A DNA stretch of 60,812 nucleotides from Hoeflea sp. BAL378 (GCF_000759435.1 NZ_JRJG01000017.1:1-60812); one strand, 5' to 3'; shown: positions 16,975 through 26,403, counted from the first letter of the stretch. Translations and numbers: made by a program. The notes: generated by a model not told the origin, from the sequence alone.

Positions 16975-18369
16975 CTAGCGGCCGGACGCCGCCCGCGCGC
17001 GGATCTCGGCCAACGTCCAGTCGACCAGCAGTTCGCCGTCGCGCCACACCGGCTGCAGCAGGTTTTCGCGCTCTCCCAGGTCCTTGAGCGCCACCGCCAT
17101 GGACCGGCCATTCTCGCGCACCACCGCCTGGCGGTAGCGCTTGGAGGCCTTGCCGGGGTCGGTCTTGGGGTTCTTGTTGATACCGTGCCAGACGCCCTGA
17201 TCGTCCTGGCGGGCATTGGCCTTCATCGCGAAGCGCAGCGTGTCGCGGTTGACCTTCTGCAACAGCCCCGCACCCATGCCGAAGGCAATGTTTTCCGCCG
17301 ACCAGCCGCGGTCCTCCAGCCGGCCCAGAATGATCTTGATGGTCTCGGGCGTGACGCCGTCGCCCTGGATGACGCGCACCGCCGGGTTGAGCACCTTGTA
17401 GCCTTTGCCATTGAGCGAGGAGCCGAAGATCTCGCCCAGCATCTCGACGGTGTCGACCGGCACCCGCGTGGCGTCGCCCGAATCGGGCCGCACCACCAGC
17501 GTGCCGCCCGAGGCCTCGACCTCGGCCTTCAGCTCCTCGCCCCAGATGTTCTTCACCGCCCGGTAGAGATCGTAGGAATCGGAGACCACGGCGACCAGTT
17601 TGCCCGGGCCCGCGAACTGCTTGAGCATGTTGCGGTAGGCCTCGGTCTCGCGGTCCTCGCCCCAGCTTGTCATGGTCGAGTGCTCGGCGGCGGGAATGGA
17701 AAAGCCCGCCATCGGCTCGTGGTAGAAGCGCCGCGCCGTAACCAGCGCGCTCACCGTGTCGGTGCCGAGGAAATTGACGAGATGGGCGACGCCGCCGATG
17801 CCCGCCTGTTCGAGCGAGGTGGTGCCGCGGGCGCCGAAATCATGCAGCCGGAACGGCAGAACCTCGGCCGGCGTGTCGCAGGTGCGCTCCAGCGAGGCGG
17901 AGATGATGGCGCGGGCGCCGTGCGAAACGGTGGCGACGGTCGAAGGATACCAGACGGCGCGCAGCAGCGCGGTCTCCAGGAAGGTCGGCAGCCAGAAGAA
18001 GTCCGGGTCGGTGTTGCGGACCTGGACCATCGGTGTGCCGGTGGGGACGACCATGCCTTCGGGCAGCGCCTCGATCAGCAGCGGCAGCAGGCCGCCGTGG
18101 CGGGTGACGATGGTCTCGAAGCCTTCGCGGTGGAACGGCAGGCCGTGGGCCAGGATCATCTCCTCGGCCTCGTCGACATCGGCCATGGTGATCTTTCGCG
18201 AGAGATAGTCCTTCAGGAACATCTGCAGGCCGAAGAACAGCACGTGATCATGGGCACCGCCAGGCCGGGCCTCGATATAGGCCGAGATCGCCGCGGTCTC
18301 GGGCGGATACTGGGCGAAATGTGAGTATTTGTAGCTGTCGGAATTGAGAATGAGGTTCATTGTACGCAT
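16975..18369 (-). CDS. Nicotinamide phosphoribosyltransferase
   Basis: A 464-residue enzyme of the NAMPT/NadV family, which makes nicotinamide mononucleotide from nicotinamide and PRPP. LNSDSYKYSHFAQYPPET, the central RLHDFGARGTTSLEQAGIGG and the PRPP/ribose block VVRPDSGDATR are characteristic. VSDSYDLYRAVKNIWGEEL and FGMGAGLLQKVNRDTLRFAMK are also conserved. The start at 18369 was chosen for its GGAG ribosome site; an ATG 9 bases downstream is the alternative. It stands apart from the usual de novo NAD genes, so it would give a direct salvage route. Confidence 0.93.
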   Translation of the reverse strand: MRTMNLILNSDSYKYSHFAQYPPETAAISAYIEARPGGAHDHVLFFGLQMFLKDYLSRKITMADVDEAEEMILAHGLPFHREGFETIVTRHGGLLPLLIEALPEGMVVPTGTPMVQVRNTDPDFFWLPTFLETALLRAVWYPSTVATVSHGARAIISASLERTCDTPAEVLPFRLHDFGARGTTSLEQAGIGGVAHLVNFLGTDTVSALVTARRFYHEPMAGFSIPAAEHSTMTSWGEDRETEAYRNMLKQFAGPGKLVAVVSDSYDLYRAVKNIWGEELKAEVEASGGTLVVRPDSGDATRVPVDTVEMLGEIFGSSLNGKGYKVLNPAVRVIQGDGVTPETIKIILGRLEDRGWSAENIAFGMGAGLLQKVNRDTLRFAMKANARQDDQGVWHGINKNPKTDPGKASKRYRQAVVRENGRSMAVALKDLGERENLLQPVWRDGELLVDWTLAEIRARAASGR

Positions 18370-18509
18370 TACGCTCCGCGGTCCTGCCCTGTTGCCCGAC
18401 AGCATGCAACCGGCGGCACCATCACCGCAAGGGCCCGGGGCCCGCAGAGCGGGCCCGAGGCGCAATTCCTGTTGATTTCGCCCGGATGGAAGTCACCGGG
18501 GGCCGGGGA

Positions 18510-18528
18510 AGCGGCCTTCTGGGCCGCT
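18510..18528 (-). terminator. Hairpin downstream of pheT
   Basis: A perfect 7-bp stem AGCGGCC/GGCCGCT with a 5-base loop, 10 bases past the pheT stop on the minus strand. No T-run follows, so it is a weak terminator candidate or an mRNA 3'-end hairpin. Confidence 0.3.
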
Positions 18529-18537
18529 CCGTCCGGT

Positions 18538-20949
18538 TCATCCCCGCAAAACACCGCCTGTCGACTTCTCGACATTGGCGATCACTGATTTCGCCAGCCG
18601 GTCGAGGTCCTCGTCGGTCAACGTGCGCTCGCGCGGCTGGATGGTGATCTCGATGGCGACCGATTTCTTGCCTTCGCCGAGCGAAGCGCCCTCGAACAGG
18701 TCGAAGACATTGACGCCGGTCACCAGCGCCTTGTCTGCTCCTAACGCGGCGCGGACCAGCGTGGCGGACGGCACGGCCTTGTCGACGACGAAGGCGAAGT
18801 CGCGGCGCAGCGCCTGGAACGCCGAGAGGCTCAGCACCGGCTTGGTGCGGGTCGCCTTGCGCTTGGCCTCGGGGATCGCATCGATGAACACCTCGAAGCC
18901 CGCCAGCGGGCCGGTGACGTCGAGCGCGTCGAGCGTGTCGGGGTGGAACTCGCCGAAATGGCCGAGCACCGTCTTGGGGCCGAGCTTGATCAGGCCGGAG
19001 CGACCGGGGTGGTACCAGTCCGGCCCGCCCTGCTCGACCTGGACATTGGCCATCGGCAGGCCGCAGGCCTCGAGCACGGCCAGCGCATCGGCCTTGGCGT
19101 CGAACACGCCGACGGGCCTGGCGGCGCCGTCCCAGTGGCGGCCCGCGCCTGAAAGACCGGCGGTGCCGCGGCGGATGCCGCCCGCCACCCGCCGCTGGCC
19201 TTCGGGCGTGTCGGTCTCATAGGTGCCCGAGACCTCGAACAGCGCCACGTCGCCATAGCCGCGGGCGGCGTTGCGCCCGGCGGCGGCGATCAGCCCCGGC
19301 AGCAGCGAGGGGCGCATGTCGGACATGTCGCTCGCAATCGGATTGGCGAGCCGGAGTTCCGGCCGGCCGCCGCCGAACAGCTTCGCCTGCTCCTCGGAGA
19401 TGAACGACCAGGTGACGGCTTCGAGCATGCCGCGCGCGGCGAGCGCCCGCTTGGCCGCCCGGGTGCGCACCTGCAGCGTGGTCAGGATCCTGGCGTTGAC
19501 CGAACCGATGGGGGCGAGCGGCTCGGGCCTGATGTGGTCGACGCCGTGGATGCGCATGACTTCTTCGACCAGATCAGCCTTGCCGTCGATATCCGGCCGC
19601 CAGGAGGGGACCGCGACCTGGACGCGCTCGCCGAGGCCCGAGACCTCGAAGCCGAGGCCGGTCAGGATGTCGACCGATTCATCATCGGACACGGTGAGCC
19701 CGGTCAGGCGCCCGACCTCGGTGAAGGGGAATTCGACCACCTTCTTCACATGGCCCTTGTAGCCCACCACGCGGGAGGCCGCAGCGGTGCCGCCGCACAT
19801 CTCGAGCACCAGCTCGGTGGTGCGCTCGAGGCCGGGGATCATATATTCGGGATCGACGCCGCGCTCGAAACGGTAGCGGGCATCGGTGATGATGCCGTGG
19901 CTGCGGCCGGTCTTGGCGATGTTGATCGGGTCCCAGAGCGCCGATTCGATCAGCACATTGGTGGTGGTCTCGTCGCAGCCCGAATGCTCGCCACCCATAA
20001 TGCCGCCGATGGATTCGGGGCCGTTCTCATCGGCGATGACGACATTGGTCGGGTTGAGCCTGTAGGTGCGGGTGTCGAGCGCCAGAATCTCCTCGCCCTC
20101 CTGGGCGCGGCGGACGACCAGATCGCCCCTGACCTTGTCGGCGTCGAAGACATGCATCGGCCGGCCCTGGTCGAAGGTCATGTAATTGGTGACGTCGACC
20201 AGCGCCGAGATCGGGCGGAGGCCGATGGCGAGCAGCCGCTTCTGCATCCATTTCGGGCTCGGGCCGTTCCTGACGCCGCGCACCAGCCGCCAGGCGAAGC
20301 CGGGGCAGAGGCTCTCGTCGTCGAGGATGATCTTCACATCGACCGGCGTCTCCCCCTCGACCGGGAAATCCGGCGCGGCTCTCGCTTTCAGCGTCCCCAG
20401 GCCGGAGGCGGCCAGATCGCGGGCGATGCCATAGATCGAGGTGCAGTCGGGACGGTTGGGCGTGAGGTTGATCTCGATCACCGGATCGTCGAGCCCGGCA
20501 TAGGCGGCGAAGGAGGTGCCGACGGGCGCGTCCTCGGGCAGGTCGATGATGCCGTCATGCTCGTCGGACATGTCGAGCTCCCGTTCCGAGCACATCATGC
20601 CGTGGCTTTCGACGCCGCGGATGTTGCCCACCGCAAGCGTTACATCGATGCCCGGCACATAGGCGCCCGGCCGCGCCAGCGCGCCGACGAGGCCGGCGCG
20701 GGCGTTGGGCGCGCCGCAGACGATCTGCACCGGCTTGCCGTCACCGGCGTCGACCATCAGCACCTTGAGCCGGTCGGCCTCGGGGTGCTTTTCGGCGCTG
20801 ATGACGCGGGCGATGGTGAAGGGCCGGTAGGCCGCCTTGTCGTCGACATGCTCGACCTCGAGCCCGATCGCGGTCAGGCGATCGCAGATCTGGTCGAGCG
20901 TGGCGTCGGTCTCAAGGTGATCCTTGAGCCAGGAGAGGGTGAATTTCAT
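18538..20949 (-). CDS. pheT: Phenylalanine-tRNA ligase beta subunit
   Basis: An 803-residue subunit of the (alpha-beta)2 synthetase that charges tRNA-Phe. It begins [20 protein letters not shown] and has the N-terminal tRNA-binding OB domain ([19 protein letters not shown]), the B3/B4 editing region and the B5 domain. The C-terminal ferredoxin-fold anticodon-binding domain spans the last 95 or so residues ([17 protein letters not shown]). Length is normal. It is separated from pheS by three accessory genes, and its ATG overlaps the stop of the GFA gene by four bases. Confidence 0.97.
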   Translation of the reverse strand: MKFTLSWLKDHLETDATLDQICDRLTAIGLEVEHVDDKAAYRPFTIARVISAEKHPEADRLKVLMVDAGDGKPVQIVCGAPNARAGLVGALARPGAYVPGIDVTLAVGNIRGVESHGMMCSERELDMSDEHDGIIDLPEDAPVGTSFAAYAGLDDPVIEINLTPNRPDCTSIYGIARDLAASGLGTLKARAAPDFPVEGETPVDVKIILDDESLCPGFAWRLVRGVRNGPSPKWMQKRLLAIGLRPISALVDVTNYMTFDQGRPMHVFDADKVRGDLVVRRAQEGEEILALDTRTYRLNPTNVVIADENGPESIGGIMGGEHSGCDETTTNVLIESALWDPINIAKTGRSHGIITDARYRFERGVDPEYMIPGLERTTELVLEMCGGTAAASRVVGYKGHVKKVVEFPFTEVGRLTGLTVSDDESVDILTGLGFEVSGLGERVQVAVPSWRPDIDGKADLVEEVMRIHGVDHIRPEPLAPIGSVNARILTTLQVRTRAAKRALAARGMLEAVTWSFISEEQAKLFGGGRPELRLANPIASDMSDMRPSLLPGLIAAAGRNAARGYGDVALFEVSGTYETDTPEGQRRVAGGIRRGTAGLSGAGRHWDGAARPVGVFDAKADALAVLEACGLPMANVQVEQGGPDWYHPGRSGLIKLGPKTVLGHFGEFHPDTLDALDVTGPLAGFEVFIDAIPEAKRKATRTKPVLSLSAFQALRRDFAFVVDKAVPSATLVRAALGADKALVTGVNVFDLFEGASLGEGKKSVAIEITIQPRERTLTDEDLDRLAKSVIANVEKSTGGVLRG

Positions 20950-21374
20950 CGGTCTTTTTCCGTTTTCATTGGGGGACGTTCCACGGAAAACCCGTCGAAA
21001 CGCGGAAGATCGTCGGTCATGTGCAGGAACGGCAATTGCCGCTCGACAAAGGCATGCGCTGCCGGCGGATAGGACTCCGGCTCGTCCATGAACCCGAGCG
21101 CCAGATAGGTCTCGCCCGGCAGCCGGTCGTCGGTATAGCCGATCTGGCTGCCGCAATGGCCGCAGAACATGCGCGTCACGCCGCCCGCGCCGCGCCAACT
21201 GTTGGGCTCGCCGAACCAGGTCAGGGCCTCCGTCGGAAAGCCGACAAAGGCCATCACCGGCGCGCCGGTCTGCTTGCGGCAGTCGCGGCAGTGGCAATAG
21301 GACTGCCAGATCGGCGCGGCGCTGGCCTCCATCGAGATCAGGCTGCAGCGGCAGGAGCCGTGATGCTTGGTCAT
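20946..21374 (-). CDS. GFA-family (glutathione-dependent formaldehyde-activating-like) protein
   Basis: A 142-residue zinc-binding protein of the GFA/CENP-V fold. Zinc-ligand clusters GSCRC near the N-terminus, [11 protein letters not shown] and [12 protein letters not shown] are all intact. GFA enzymes were proposed to combine formaldehyde with glutathione, but most members have unknown reactions. The start [10 protein letters not shown] gives family length. It sits between DUF2442 and pheT, overlapping the pheT start by four bases, so it is probably transcribed with pheST. Confidence 0.88.
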   Translation of the reverse strand: MTKHHGSCRCSLISMEASAAPIWQSYCHCRDCRKQTGAPVMAFVGFPTEALTWFGEPNSWRGAGGVTRMFCGHCGSQIGYTDDRLPGETYLALGFMDEPESYPPAAHAFVERQLPFLHMTDDLPRFDGFSVERPPMKTEKDR

Positions 21375-21402
21375 CCGCTCAACGCTCCAGACAATATCCG
21401 CA

Positions 21403-21678
21403 TCATGCAGCCTTTTCCGGCGCCTTGGCCTTCGGGTATTTCCAACCGGCCAGCATGCCGCGGATCGAAAGATCCTCATCGACATCCGGCCAATGGACGC
21501 CATCCAGCATCAGCTCGATGTTGTTTCGCTGGGCTGGAGTCGCCGCATAAAGGCTTGGGTACCACCACAACGGCGTGATGACCTCCCGACTATCGGCCAG
21601 CCGGACATGCACGTTGTGAAGGTCGCACCAGGCTTCGACTGGTCGCTCATTTTCAGGATACAGACTTGGCGAATTCAT
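21403..21678 (-). CDS. DUF2442 protein, possible partner of DUF4160
   Basis: A 91-residue protein of the DUF2442 family: VRLADSREVITPLWWYPSLYAATPAQ and WPDVDEDLSIRGMLAGW are the family blocks. DUF2442 genes are frequently paired with DUF4160 genes in an arrangement resembling toxin-antitoxin modules. Here it overlaps the DUF4160 gene by 26 bases. Function is unproven. Local base composition looks less GC-rich than pheS or pheT, which hints at insertion. Confidence 0.8.
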   Translation of the reverse strand: MNSPSLYPENERPVEAWCDLHNVHVRLADSREVITPLWWYPSLYAATPAQRNNIELMLDGVHWPDVDEDLSIRGMLAGWKYPKAKAPEKAA

Positions 21679-21895
21679 CCCATGCCTCCACAAACTGCCC
21701 GTGATGCTCTCCGACTACGTCCATGATACGCCTCAGGTCGGCTGCGTTAAACCCCTTGGCCTCGACCAGATCGATCGGCTCAAGCCAGATCTTCGCCGTG
21801 CCGCCGTGCCCGGTGACATGGATATGACGGGGCTCAGCCATGTCAAATCCATAGAAATGAAACCGGAAGCCATATTTGCGAAGCACGGTCGGCAT
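21653..21895 (-). CDS. DUF4160 protein, possible toxin-like partner
   Basis: An 80-residue DUF4160 protein: PTVLRKYGFRFHFYG, then EPRHIHVTGHGGTAKIWLEP and the C-terminal helix AADLRRIMDVVGEHHGQFVEAWDEF. The HIHV block is the family signature. It starts 4 bases after the pheS stop, so it is almost certainly cotranscribed with pheS. Pairing with DUF2442 suggests a type II toxin-antitoxin-like module by context only; no toxicity is established for this protein. Confidence 0.82.
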   Translation of the reverse strand: MPTVLRKYGFRFHFYGFDMAEPRHIHVTGHGGTAKIWLEPIDLVEAKGFNAADLRRIMDVVGEHHGQFVEAWDEFAKSVS

Positions 21896-21899
21896 GGCT

Positions 21900-22985
21900 T
21901 TATGTGCTCAGCCCCCCGAACAGCGTCGGCATGTCGAGCGGGCGGAAGCCGTAGTGGCTGAGCCAGCGGACATCGGCGTTGAAGAAGTCGCGCAAGTCGG
22001 GCATGCCGTATTTGAGCATGGCGATGCGGTCGAGGCCCATGCCCCAGGCAAAGCCCTGGTATTCGTCGGGATCGAGCCCGCCGGCGCGCAGCACATTCGG
22101 GTGCACCATGCCGCAGCCGAGGATCTCCATCCAGTCGGTGCCCTCGCCGAACTTGACGATCGGGCCCGAGGTGCGGTCGCACTGGATGTCGACCTCGAAG
22201 GAGGGCTCGGTGAACGGGAAGAACGACGGGCGGAAGCGCATGACGACGTTGTCGACCTCGAAGAAGGCCTTGCAGAATTCCTCGAGCACCCAGCGCAGAT
22301 GGCCAACATTGGCGGTCCTGTCGATCACCAGGCCCTCGACCTGGTGGAACATCGGCGAATGGGTGGCGTCACTGTCCTGCCGGTAGGTCTTGCCCGGGAT
22401 GACGATGCGGATCGGCGGCTTCTGCGCTTCCATGGTGCGGATCTGCACCGGCGAGGTGTGGGTCCTGAGCACCTTGCGCTCGCCGTTCTCGTCGGGATGC
22501 AGGAAGAAGGTGTCGTGCATCTCGCGCGCCGGGTGCCCGTCGGGGAAGTTGAGCGCGGTGAAATTGTAGTAGTCGGTCTCGATGTCCGGGCCTTCGGCGA
22601 TCGAGAAGCCCATGTCGGCGAAGATCGCGGTGATCTCGTCGACGATCTGGCTGATCGGGTGGATGCGGCCGCGCTCGGCCGGAGACGAGCGCACCGGCAG
22701 GCTGACATCGACGCTTTCGCGCGCCAGCCGCTCGGCGATGGCGGCCTTGCGCAGTTCCGCCTTGCGGGCGGCGATGGCGTCGGTGACGCGGGTCTTGAGA
22801 CCGTTGATGGCGGGGCCGGCCTCCTGGCGCTCCTCGGCGGACATCTTGCCCAGGCCCTTGAGCAGTTCGGACACCGAGCCCTTCTTGCCGAGTGCCGCGA
22901 CCCGCACGGCCTCGATGGAAGCCTCGTCCGCGCTTGCGGCGATCTCGTCCATGATGGAGGTTTCAAGCGTCTGGTACTGGCTCAT
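21900..22985 (-). CDS. pheS: Phenylalanine-tRNA ligase alpha subunit
   Basis: A 361-residue class II synthetase subunit that activates phenylalanine. It has an N-terminal coiled coil (about 1-85), motif 1 around [21 protein letters not shown], motif 2 in [13 protein letters not shown]...[12 protein letters not shown], and motif 3 [18 protein letters not shown]. Length is normal. It is downstream of rplT and an intrinsic terminator, so it probably has its own promoter or is fed by readthrough. Confidence 0.97.
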   Translation of the reverse strand: MSQYQTLETSIMDEIAASADEASIEAVRVAALGKKGSVSELLKGLGKMSAEERQEAGPAINGLKTRVTDAIAARKAELRKAAIAERLARESVDVSLPVRSSPAERGRIHPISQIVDEITAIFADMGFSIAEGPDIETDYYNFTALNFPDGHPAREMHDTFFLHPDENGERKVLRTHTSPVQIRTMEAQKPPIRIVIPGKTYRQDSDATHSPMFHQVEGLVIDRTANVGHLRWVLEEFCKAFFEVDNVVMRFRPSFFPFTEPSFEVDIQCDRTSGPIVKFGEGTDWMEILGCGMVHPNVLRAGGLDPDEYQGFAWGMGLDRIAMLKYGMPDLRDFFNADVRWLSHYGFRPLDMPTLFGGLST

Positions 22986-23006
22986 GGTCTTTGTCCATTC
23001 CTGGAG

Positions 23007-23028
23007 GGCCAGTCCGATGCGACTGGCC
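23007..23028 (-). promoter_or_regulatory. Stem-loop in the pheS leader
   Basis: A perfect 8-bp inverted repeat GGCCAGTC/GACTGGCC with a 6-base loop, 22 bases upstream of the pheS start. No T-run follows, so it is not a terminator. It lies within a 19-codon reading frame (MSQLRPVAS...) whose stop overlaps the pheS ATG, and may affect pheS translation. Confidence 0.35.
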
Positions 23029-23094
23029 GTAGCTGGCTCATTGCGTCAGGCTGAAACCGCGCCGGGACCGCGCCCGGTTCACGCCTGGCCTTGA

Positions 23095-23132
23095 AAACGA
23101 AAAATCCCGCGCCAGCCCTGCCAGCGCGGGAT
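23095..23132 (-). terminator. Intrinsic terminator after rplT
   Basis: On the minus strand, a 9-bp stem ATCCCGCGC/GCGCGGGAT with an 11-base loop, immediately followed by TTTTTCGTTTT. It is a strong Rho-independent terminator ending the rpmI-rplT transcript, or an attenuator ahead of pheS. No Phe-rich leader peptide is visible upstream of it. Confidence 0.85.
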
Positions 23133-23174
23133 CCCAAATGGTCAATGTCGAGAATGCCTTCGGGAAACGCTGGC

Positions 23175-23576
23175 TTAGTGGACAGCGCTTTCAAATTCAT
23201 TCGGCGTGGAGTCCTTGAGGTAGTCCAGCGCCTTCTTGGAAGCGGCCACCAGCACGCCAAAGGCTTCCGCGTCATGGATCGCCATGTCGGAGAGAACCTT
23301 GCGGTCGACCTCGATGCCCGACTTGGTCAGGCCGTCGATGAAGCGGCCATAGGTCAGGCCGTGCTCGCGGACCGCGGCGTTGATGCGCTGGATCCAGAGG
23401 GCGCGGAAATTCCGCTTGCGGACCTTGCGGTCGCGGTAGGCATACTGCATCGACTTGTCGACGGCGGCCTTCGCGGCGCGGATGGTATTCTTGCGGCGTC
23501 CGTAGAAGCCCTTGGCTTTCTTGAGGACTTTCTTGTGCTTTGCGTGGGCGGCTACACCCCGTTTTACGCGTGCCAT
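23175..23576 (-). CDS. rplT: 50S ribosomal protein L20
   Basis: A 133-residue basic protein that binds 23S rRNA early in 50S assembly. It begins [18 protein letters not shown] and contains [37 protein letters not shown] and the C-terminal helical domain. The C-terminal tail is slightly longer than in E. coli (118 aa), which is usual in Rhizobiales. It lies 37 bases downstream of rpmI. Confidence 0.98.
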   Translation of the reverse strand: MARVKRGVAAHAKHKKVLKKAKGFYGRRKNTIRAAKAAVDKSMQYAYRDRKVRKRNFRALWIQRINAAVREHGLTYGRFIDGLTKSGIEVDRKVLSDMAIHDAEAFGVLVAASKKALDYLKDSTPNEFESAVH

Positions 23577-23613
23577 GTCATGATCTCCTTAAAATCTCGG
23601 GTCCCGGCGCTGC

Positions 23614-23814
23614 TTACAGGCCGTTGGGCAGGAACTTCTTGACGATCTTGGCGTCCGGGTCCGAAAGGACCATGGTGCCGCGGGCGTCGCGAATGAACTT
23701 GTTGGACCGCTTGATCATGCCATGGCGTTTGCCGGCGGCCGCGGACATGACCTTGCCGGTCGCCGTGATCTTGAACCGCTTCTTGGCAGACGATTTCGTC
23801 TTCATCTTGGGCAT
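23614..23814 (-). CDS. rpmI: 50S ribosomal protein L35
   Basis: A 66-residue ribosomal protein beginning [20 protein letters not shown], with [14 protein letters not shown] and the terminal [10 protein letters not shown]. The frame stays open upstream, but the methionine at 23814 gives the exact family length. It is cotranscribed with rplT. Confidence 0.98.
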   Translation of the reverse strand: MPKMKTKSSAKKRFKITATGKVMSAAAGKRHGMIKRSNKFIRDARGTMVLSDPDAKIVKKFLPNGL

Positions 23815-24020
23815 TTCGCTACTCCTTGTCAGGCCTTCGGACACCGTACCGGCGCCGCGCAGCCATCTTCTTGTTGGGTGAGAGGCAAAGGGCGAAGACC
23901 CCGTTTGCATCAAGCGTTGGAAACCGCCTCGGCATGCCCTGCCGGCCGGTTTGAACGCGCGCCTTATAGCCGCAGCCGGATCAAAGCGCAACGGGCGTCG
24001 GGCCGAATCCGCGCTATAAA

Positions 24021-24055
24021 GCAAAAAACCGGCCCTGGCATTGGCCGGACCGGTT
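24021..24055 (-). terminator. Intrinsic terminator after infC
   Basis: On the minus strand, a 9-bp stem (AACCGGTCC with GGGCCGGTT, one G-T pair) and an 11-base loop followed by a T run and GC. It lies 20 bases past the infC stop, so infC is at least partly separated transcriptionally from rpmI-rplT. Confidence 0.8.
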
Positions 24056-24075
24056 CCTCTTGCGGATCTGGGTCG

Positions 24076-24612
24076 TTACTTGGGCGCCAGAACCATCATC
24101 ATCTGGCGGCCTTCGAGCTTCGGCTCGGCTTCGACCTTGGCGATGGTGACGGTGTCGTCCTTGACCTTCTGGAGCAGCTTCATGCCGAGCTCCATATGCG
24201 CCATTTCGCGGCCGCGGAACCTCAGCGTAACCTTGACCTTGTCGCCTTCGTCGAAGAACCGGTTCATCGCGCGCATCTTCACCTCGTAATCATGGGTGTC
24301 GATGTTCGGGCGCATCTTGATTTCCTTGACCTCGACGGTCTTCTGCTTCTTGCGCGCTTCCGAGGCCTTCTTCTGCGAGGCGTATTTCAGCTTGCCCAGA
24401 TCGACGATCTTGCAAACCGGCACGTCGCCCGCCGAATTGATCTCGACCAGATCGAGGCCGGCCTCTTCGGCCATGGCCAACGCCTGGTCCGTCGGCACGA
24501 CGCCGTGGTTCTGGCCTTCCTGATCGATGAGCTGGACCGTCGGGGTCCGGATATTCTGGTTTGCGCGGGGGCCTTCGTTGGCGGTTGGCGGCGCTCTAAA
24601 TGGTCTGCGAAT
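24076..24612 (-). CDS. infC: Translation initiation factor IF-3, ATT start
   Basis: A 178-residue factor that controls initiator-tRNA selection on the 30S subunit. [45 protein letters not shown] and [18 protein letters not shown] are the N- and C-domain signatures. The start is the rare ATT at 24610-24612 with a GGAG ribosome site 9 bases before it. Upstream in-frame methionines would add residues with no IF-3 similarity. A near-cognate start is the classical basis of IF-3 autoregulation, because IF-3 itself rejects such codons. Confidence 0.95.
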   Translation of the reverse strand: MRRPFRAPPTANEGPRANQNIRTPTVQLIDQEGQNHGVVPTDQALAMAEEAGLDLVEINSAGDVPVCKIVDLGKLKYASQKKASEARKKQKTVEVKEIKMRPNIDTHDYEVKMRAMNRFFDEGDKVKVTLRFRGREMAHMELGMKLLQKVKDDTVTIAKVEAEPKLEGRQMMMVLAPK

Positions 24613-24806
24613 GGCTTTGGTCTCCTGATTAACTCGTCCATATCGGCCGGTTGATGCACGCGAGCAAATATGTCTGGCGCGCAATGTCGTCATCGGCCGG
24701 CTGGTGTCAATAGCACGGCTTTGGGAAAAAATCACCACAGGGACGTCCGGGCAGGCGCGAATCTTGTAAAAGGGCTGCAAAGCGACAAATCGGGAGAGCC
24801 AGCACC

Positions 24807-25598
24807 ATGACGCAACCGGACGCGAACACCCTCACCGTGGGCCAGGGCGAGGACCGGCGCGTCCTCGCGGTCCTGACGCGCCCTGCGCGAGATCCCGGCC
24901 TGCCGGGCGTGGTCTGGCTCGGCGGCTACCGCTCGGACATGACCGGCTCCAAGGCGGAGGCGCTGTGCCGCCAGGCCGGCCTGAAGGGCCAGGCCTGCCT
25001 CAGGTTCGACTATTCCGGGCATGGCGCGTCCGGCGGCAGCTTCCGCGACGGCACGATCTCGCGCTGGCTGGAAGAGAGCCTGGCGGCGTTCGAGCGCCAC
25101 ACCTCCGGTCCGCAGATCCTGGTCGGCTCGTCGATGGGCGGCTGGATCGCGCTCAGGATGGTGCAGGAGCTCCGGGCGAAAGGCGAGGGCGACCGCGTGG
25201 CGGGACTGGTGCTGATCGCGCCGGCTCCCGATTTCACGCTGGAGCTGATGGAGCCGGAGCTCACCGACGCGCAGCGCGCGGCGCTCGAGCGCGACGGTTA
25301 TTTCGAGGAGCCGACGCCCTACGGCCCCGATCCGAACGTCTACACCCGGGCGCTGTTCGAGGACGGCCGCGAGAACCTGGTCCTCAACGGCCTGATCGAC
25401 ACCGGCTGCCCGGTCCACATCATCCAGGGCATGGCCGACCCGGACGTGCCCTGGCGGCACGCGCTGAAGCTGGTCGAGCACCTGCCCTCCGAGAACGTGA
25501 CGCTGACGCTCATCCGCGACGGCGACCACCGGCTGTCGCGCGAGGAAGACATCGCCCGGATCCTGGCCGCGGTGGACACGCTCGCCGCCCATAGCTGA
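24807..25598 (+). CDS. Alpha/beta-hydrolase fold protein
   Basis: A 263-residue serine hydrolase. The nucleophile elbow is VGSSMGGW (Ser about 109), the acid is in GMADPDVPW (Asp about 210) and the His in GDHRLSR (about 240). [14 protein letters not shown] and [11 protein letters not shown] supply the oxyanion-hole region. It resembles the carboxylesterase/palmitoyl-thioesterase-like (ABHD10-type) group, but the substrate is unknown. It has a GGGAG ribosome site and is divergent from infC. Confidence 0.88.
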   Translation: MTQPDANTLTVGQGEDRRVLAVLTRPARDPGLPGVVWLGGYRSDMTGSKAEALCRQAGLKGQACLRFDYSGHGASGGSFRDGTISRWLEESLAAFERHTSGPQILVGSSMGGWIALRMVQELRAKGEGDRVAGLVLIAPAPDFTLELMEPELTDAQRAALERDGYFEEPTPYGPDPNVYTRALFEDGRENLVLNGLIDTGCPVHIIQGMADPDVPWRHALKLVEHLPSENVTLTLIRDGDHRLSREEDIARILAAVDTLAAHS

Positions 25599-25749
25599 AG
25601 TCCCGGCGCCGGACCGCGGGGCGGGCCGAACCCTGATCCGCTCCCGGACCGGGCGGCAAACCGCGGCATGTGTGATCAAAATGTCCCGGCCGGTAACCAT
25701 GTCGGCAGAAGGCCCCGGGTCCGCAATTGACTCTCCGCGCCATAGGCCC

Positions 25750-25765
25750 TTAACTCTTTGTTAAC
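25750..25765 (+). promoter_or_regulatory. Candidate CtrA box
   Basis: TTAA-CTCTTTG-TTAAC, an exact fit to the alphaproteobacterial CtrA consensus TTAA-N7-TTAAC. It lies 30 bases upstream of the transglutaminase-like peptidase gene in an otherwise GC-rich gap. CtrA controls cell-cycle, motility and envelope genes in this class. Binding is inferred from the motif only. Confidence 0.5.
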
Positions 25766-25794
25766 GAATTTGGACGGCGTGGGGGTAACCGGCA

Positions 25795-26403
25795 GTGTTG
25801 TGCGCACCGGGACTGACAAAGCGGGCTTTGATTGCCATGATTGCGTCTTTCGCAATCCCGGCCGGAGGCATGGCTTCGGACCTGTCGATGCAAACCGGCC
25901 GGATCACCTCGCAGCCCATCGGGCATTACGAATTCTGCAAGCAGTTTTCGGCCGAGTGCAAATCGGTCAAGGGCTCGGGCGCGGCGCCGAAGGTCACCGA
26001 TTACGGCTGGGACGTGATCCGCGAGATCAACCGTGCGGTCAATTTCTCGGTGATGCCGAAGACCGACCTCGAACTGTTCGGCAAGGAAGAGGTCTGGGCC
26101 TATCCCGACATTGCCGGCGATTGCGAGGACTATGTGCTGCTCAAGCGCCACATGCTGATCGAGCGCGGCTTCTCGCCGGCCGACGCGCTGATCACCGTCG
26201 TGCGCAAGCCCGACGGCGAAGGCCATGCGGTGCTCACGCTCAGGACGTCGGAAGGCGACTATGTGCTCGACAATCTCGTCGACGAGGTCAAGAACTGGCG
26301 CGATACGCCCTACAGCTATCTCAAGCGGCAGGCGTCGAACAATTCGGGCCGGTGGGTCACCATCGAAAACGGCTCCGACGTGCTGGTCGGCGCGCTGGAC
26401 TGA
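25795..26403 (+). CDS. Bacterial transglutaminase-like cysteine peptidase (BTLCP)
   Basis: A 202-residue exported protein of the DUF920/BTLCP family. A signal sequence covers about residues 1-27. The catalytic Cys is in IAGDCEDYVLLKR, the His in GEGHAVLTLRTSEG and the Asp in YVLDNLVDEV, giving a full Cys-His-Asp triad. Relatives include LapG, the periplasmic protease that releases adhesins, but the LapD/LapA partners are not here, so a LapG role is not claimed. It starts with GTG, 30 bases downstream of a candidate CtrA box. Confidence 0.88.
   Translation: MLCAPGLTKRALIAMIASFAIPAGGMASDLSMQTGRITSQPIGHYEFCKQFSAECKSVKGSGAAPKVTDYGWDVIREINRAVNFSVMPKTDLELFGKEEVWAYPDIAGDCEDYVLLKRHMLIERGFSPADALITVVRKPDGEGHAVLTLRTSEGDYVLDNLVDEVKNWRDTPYSYLKRQASNNSGRWVTIENGSDVLVGALD

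Noticed and set aside
24613-24780. 56-residue N-terminal extension of infC starting at an upstream ATG
   Set aside because: The extension has no IF-3 similarity and the ATT at 24612 has a proper ribosome site and matches rhizobial IF-3 starts.
25795-26403. Calling the transglutaminase-like peptidase LapG
   Set aside because: The triad is present, but no LapD or large adhesin gene adjoins; the broader BTLCP label is what the sequence supports.
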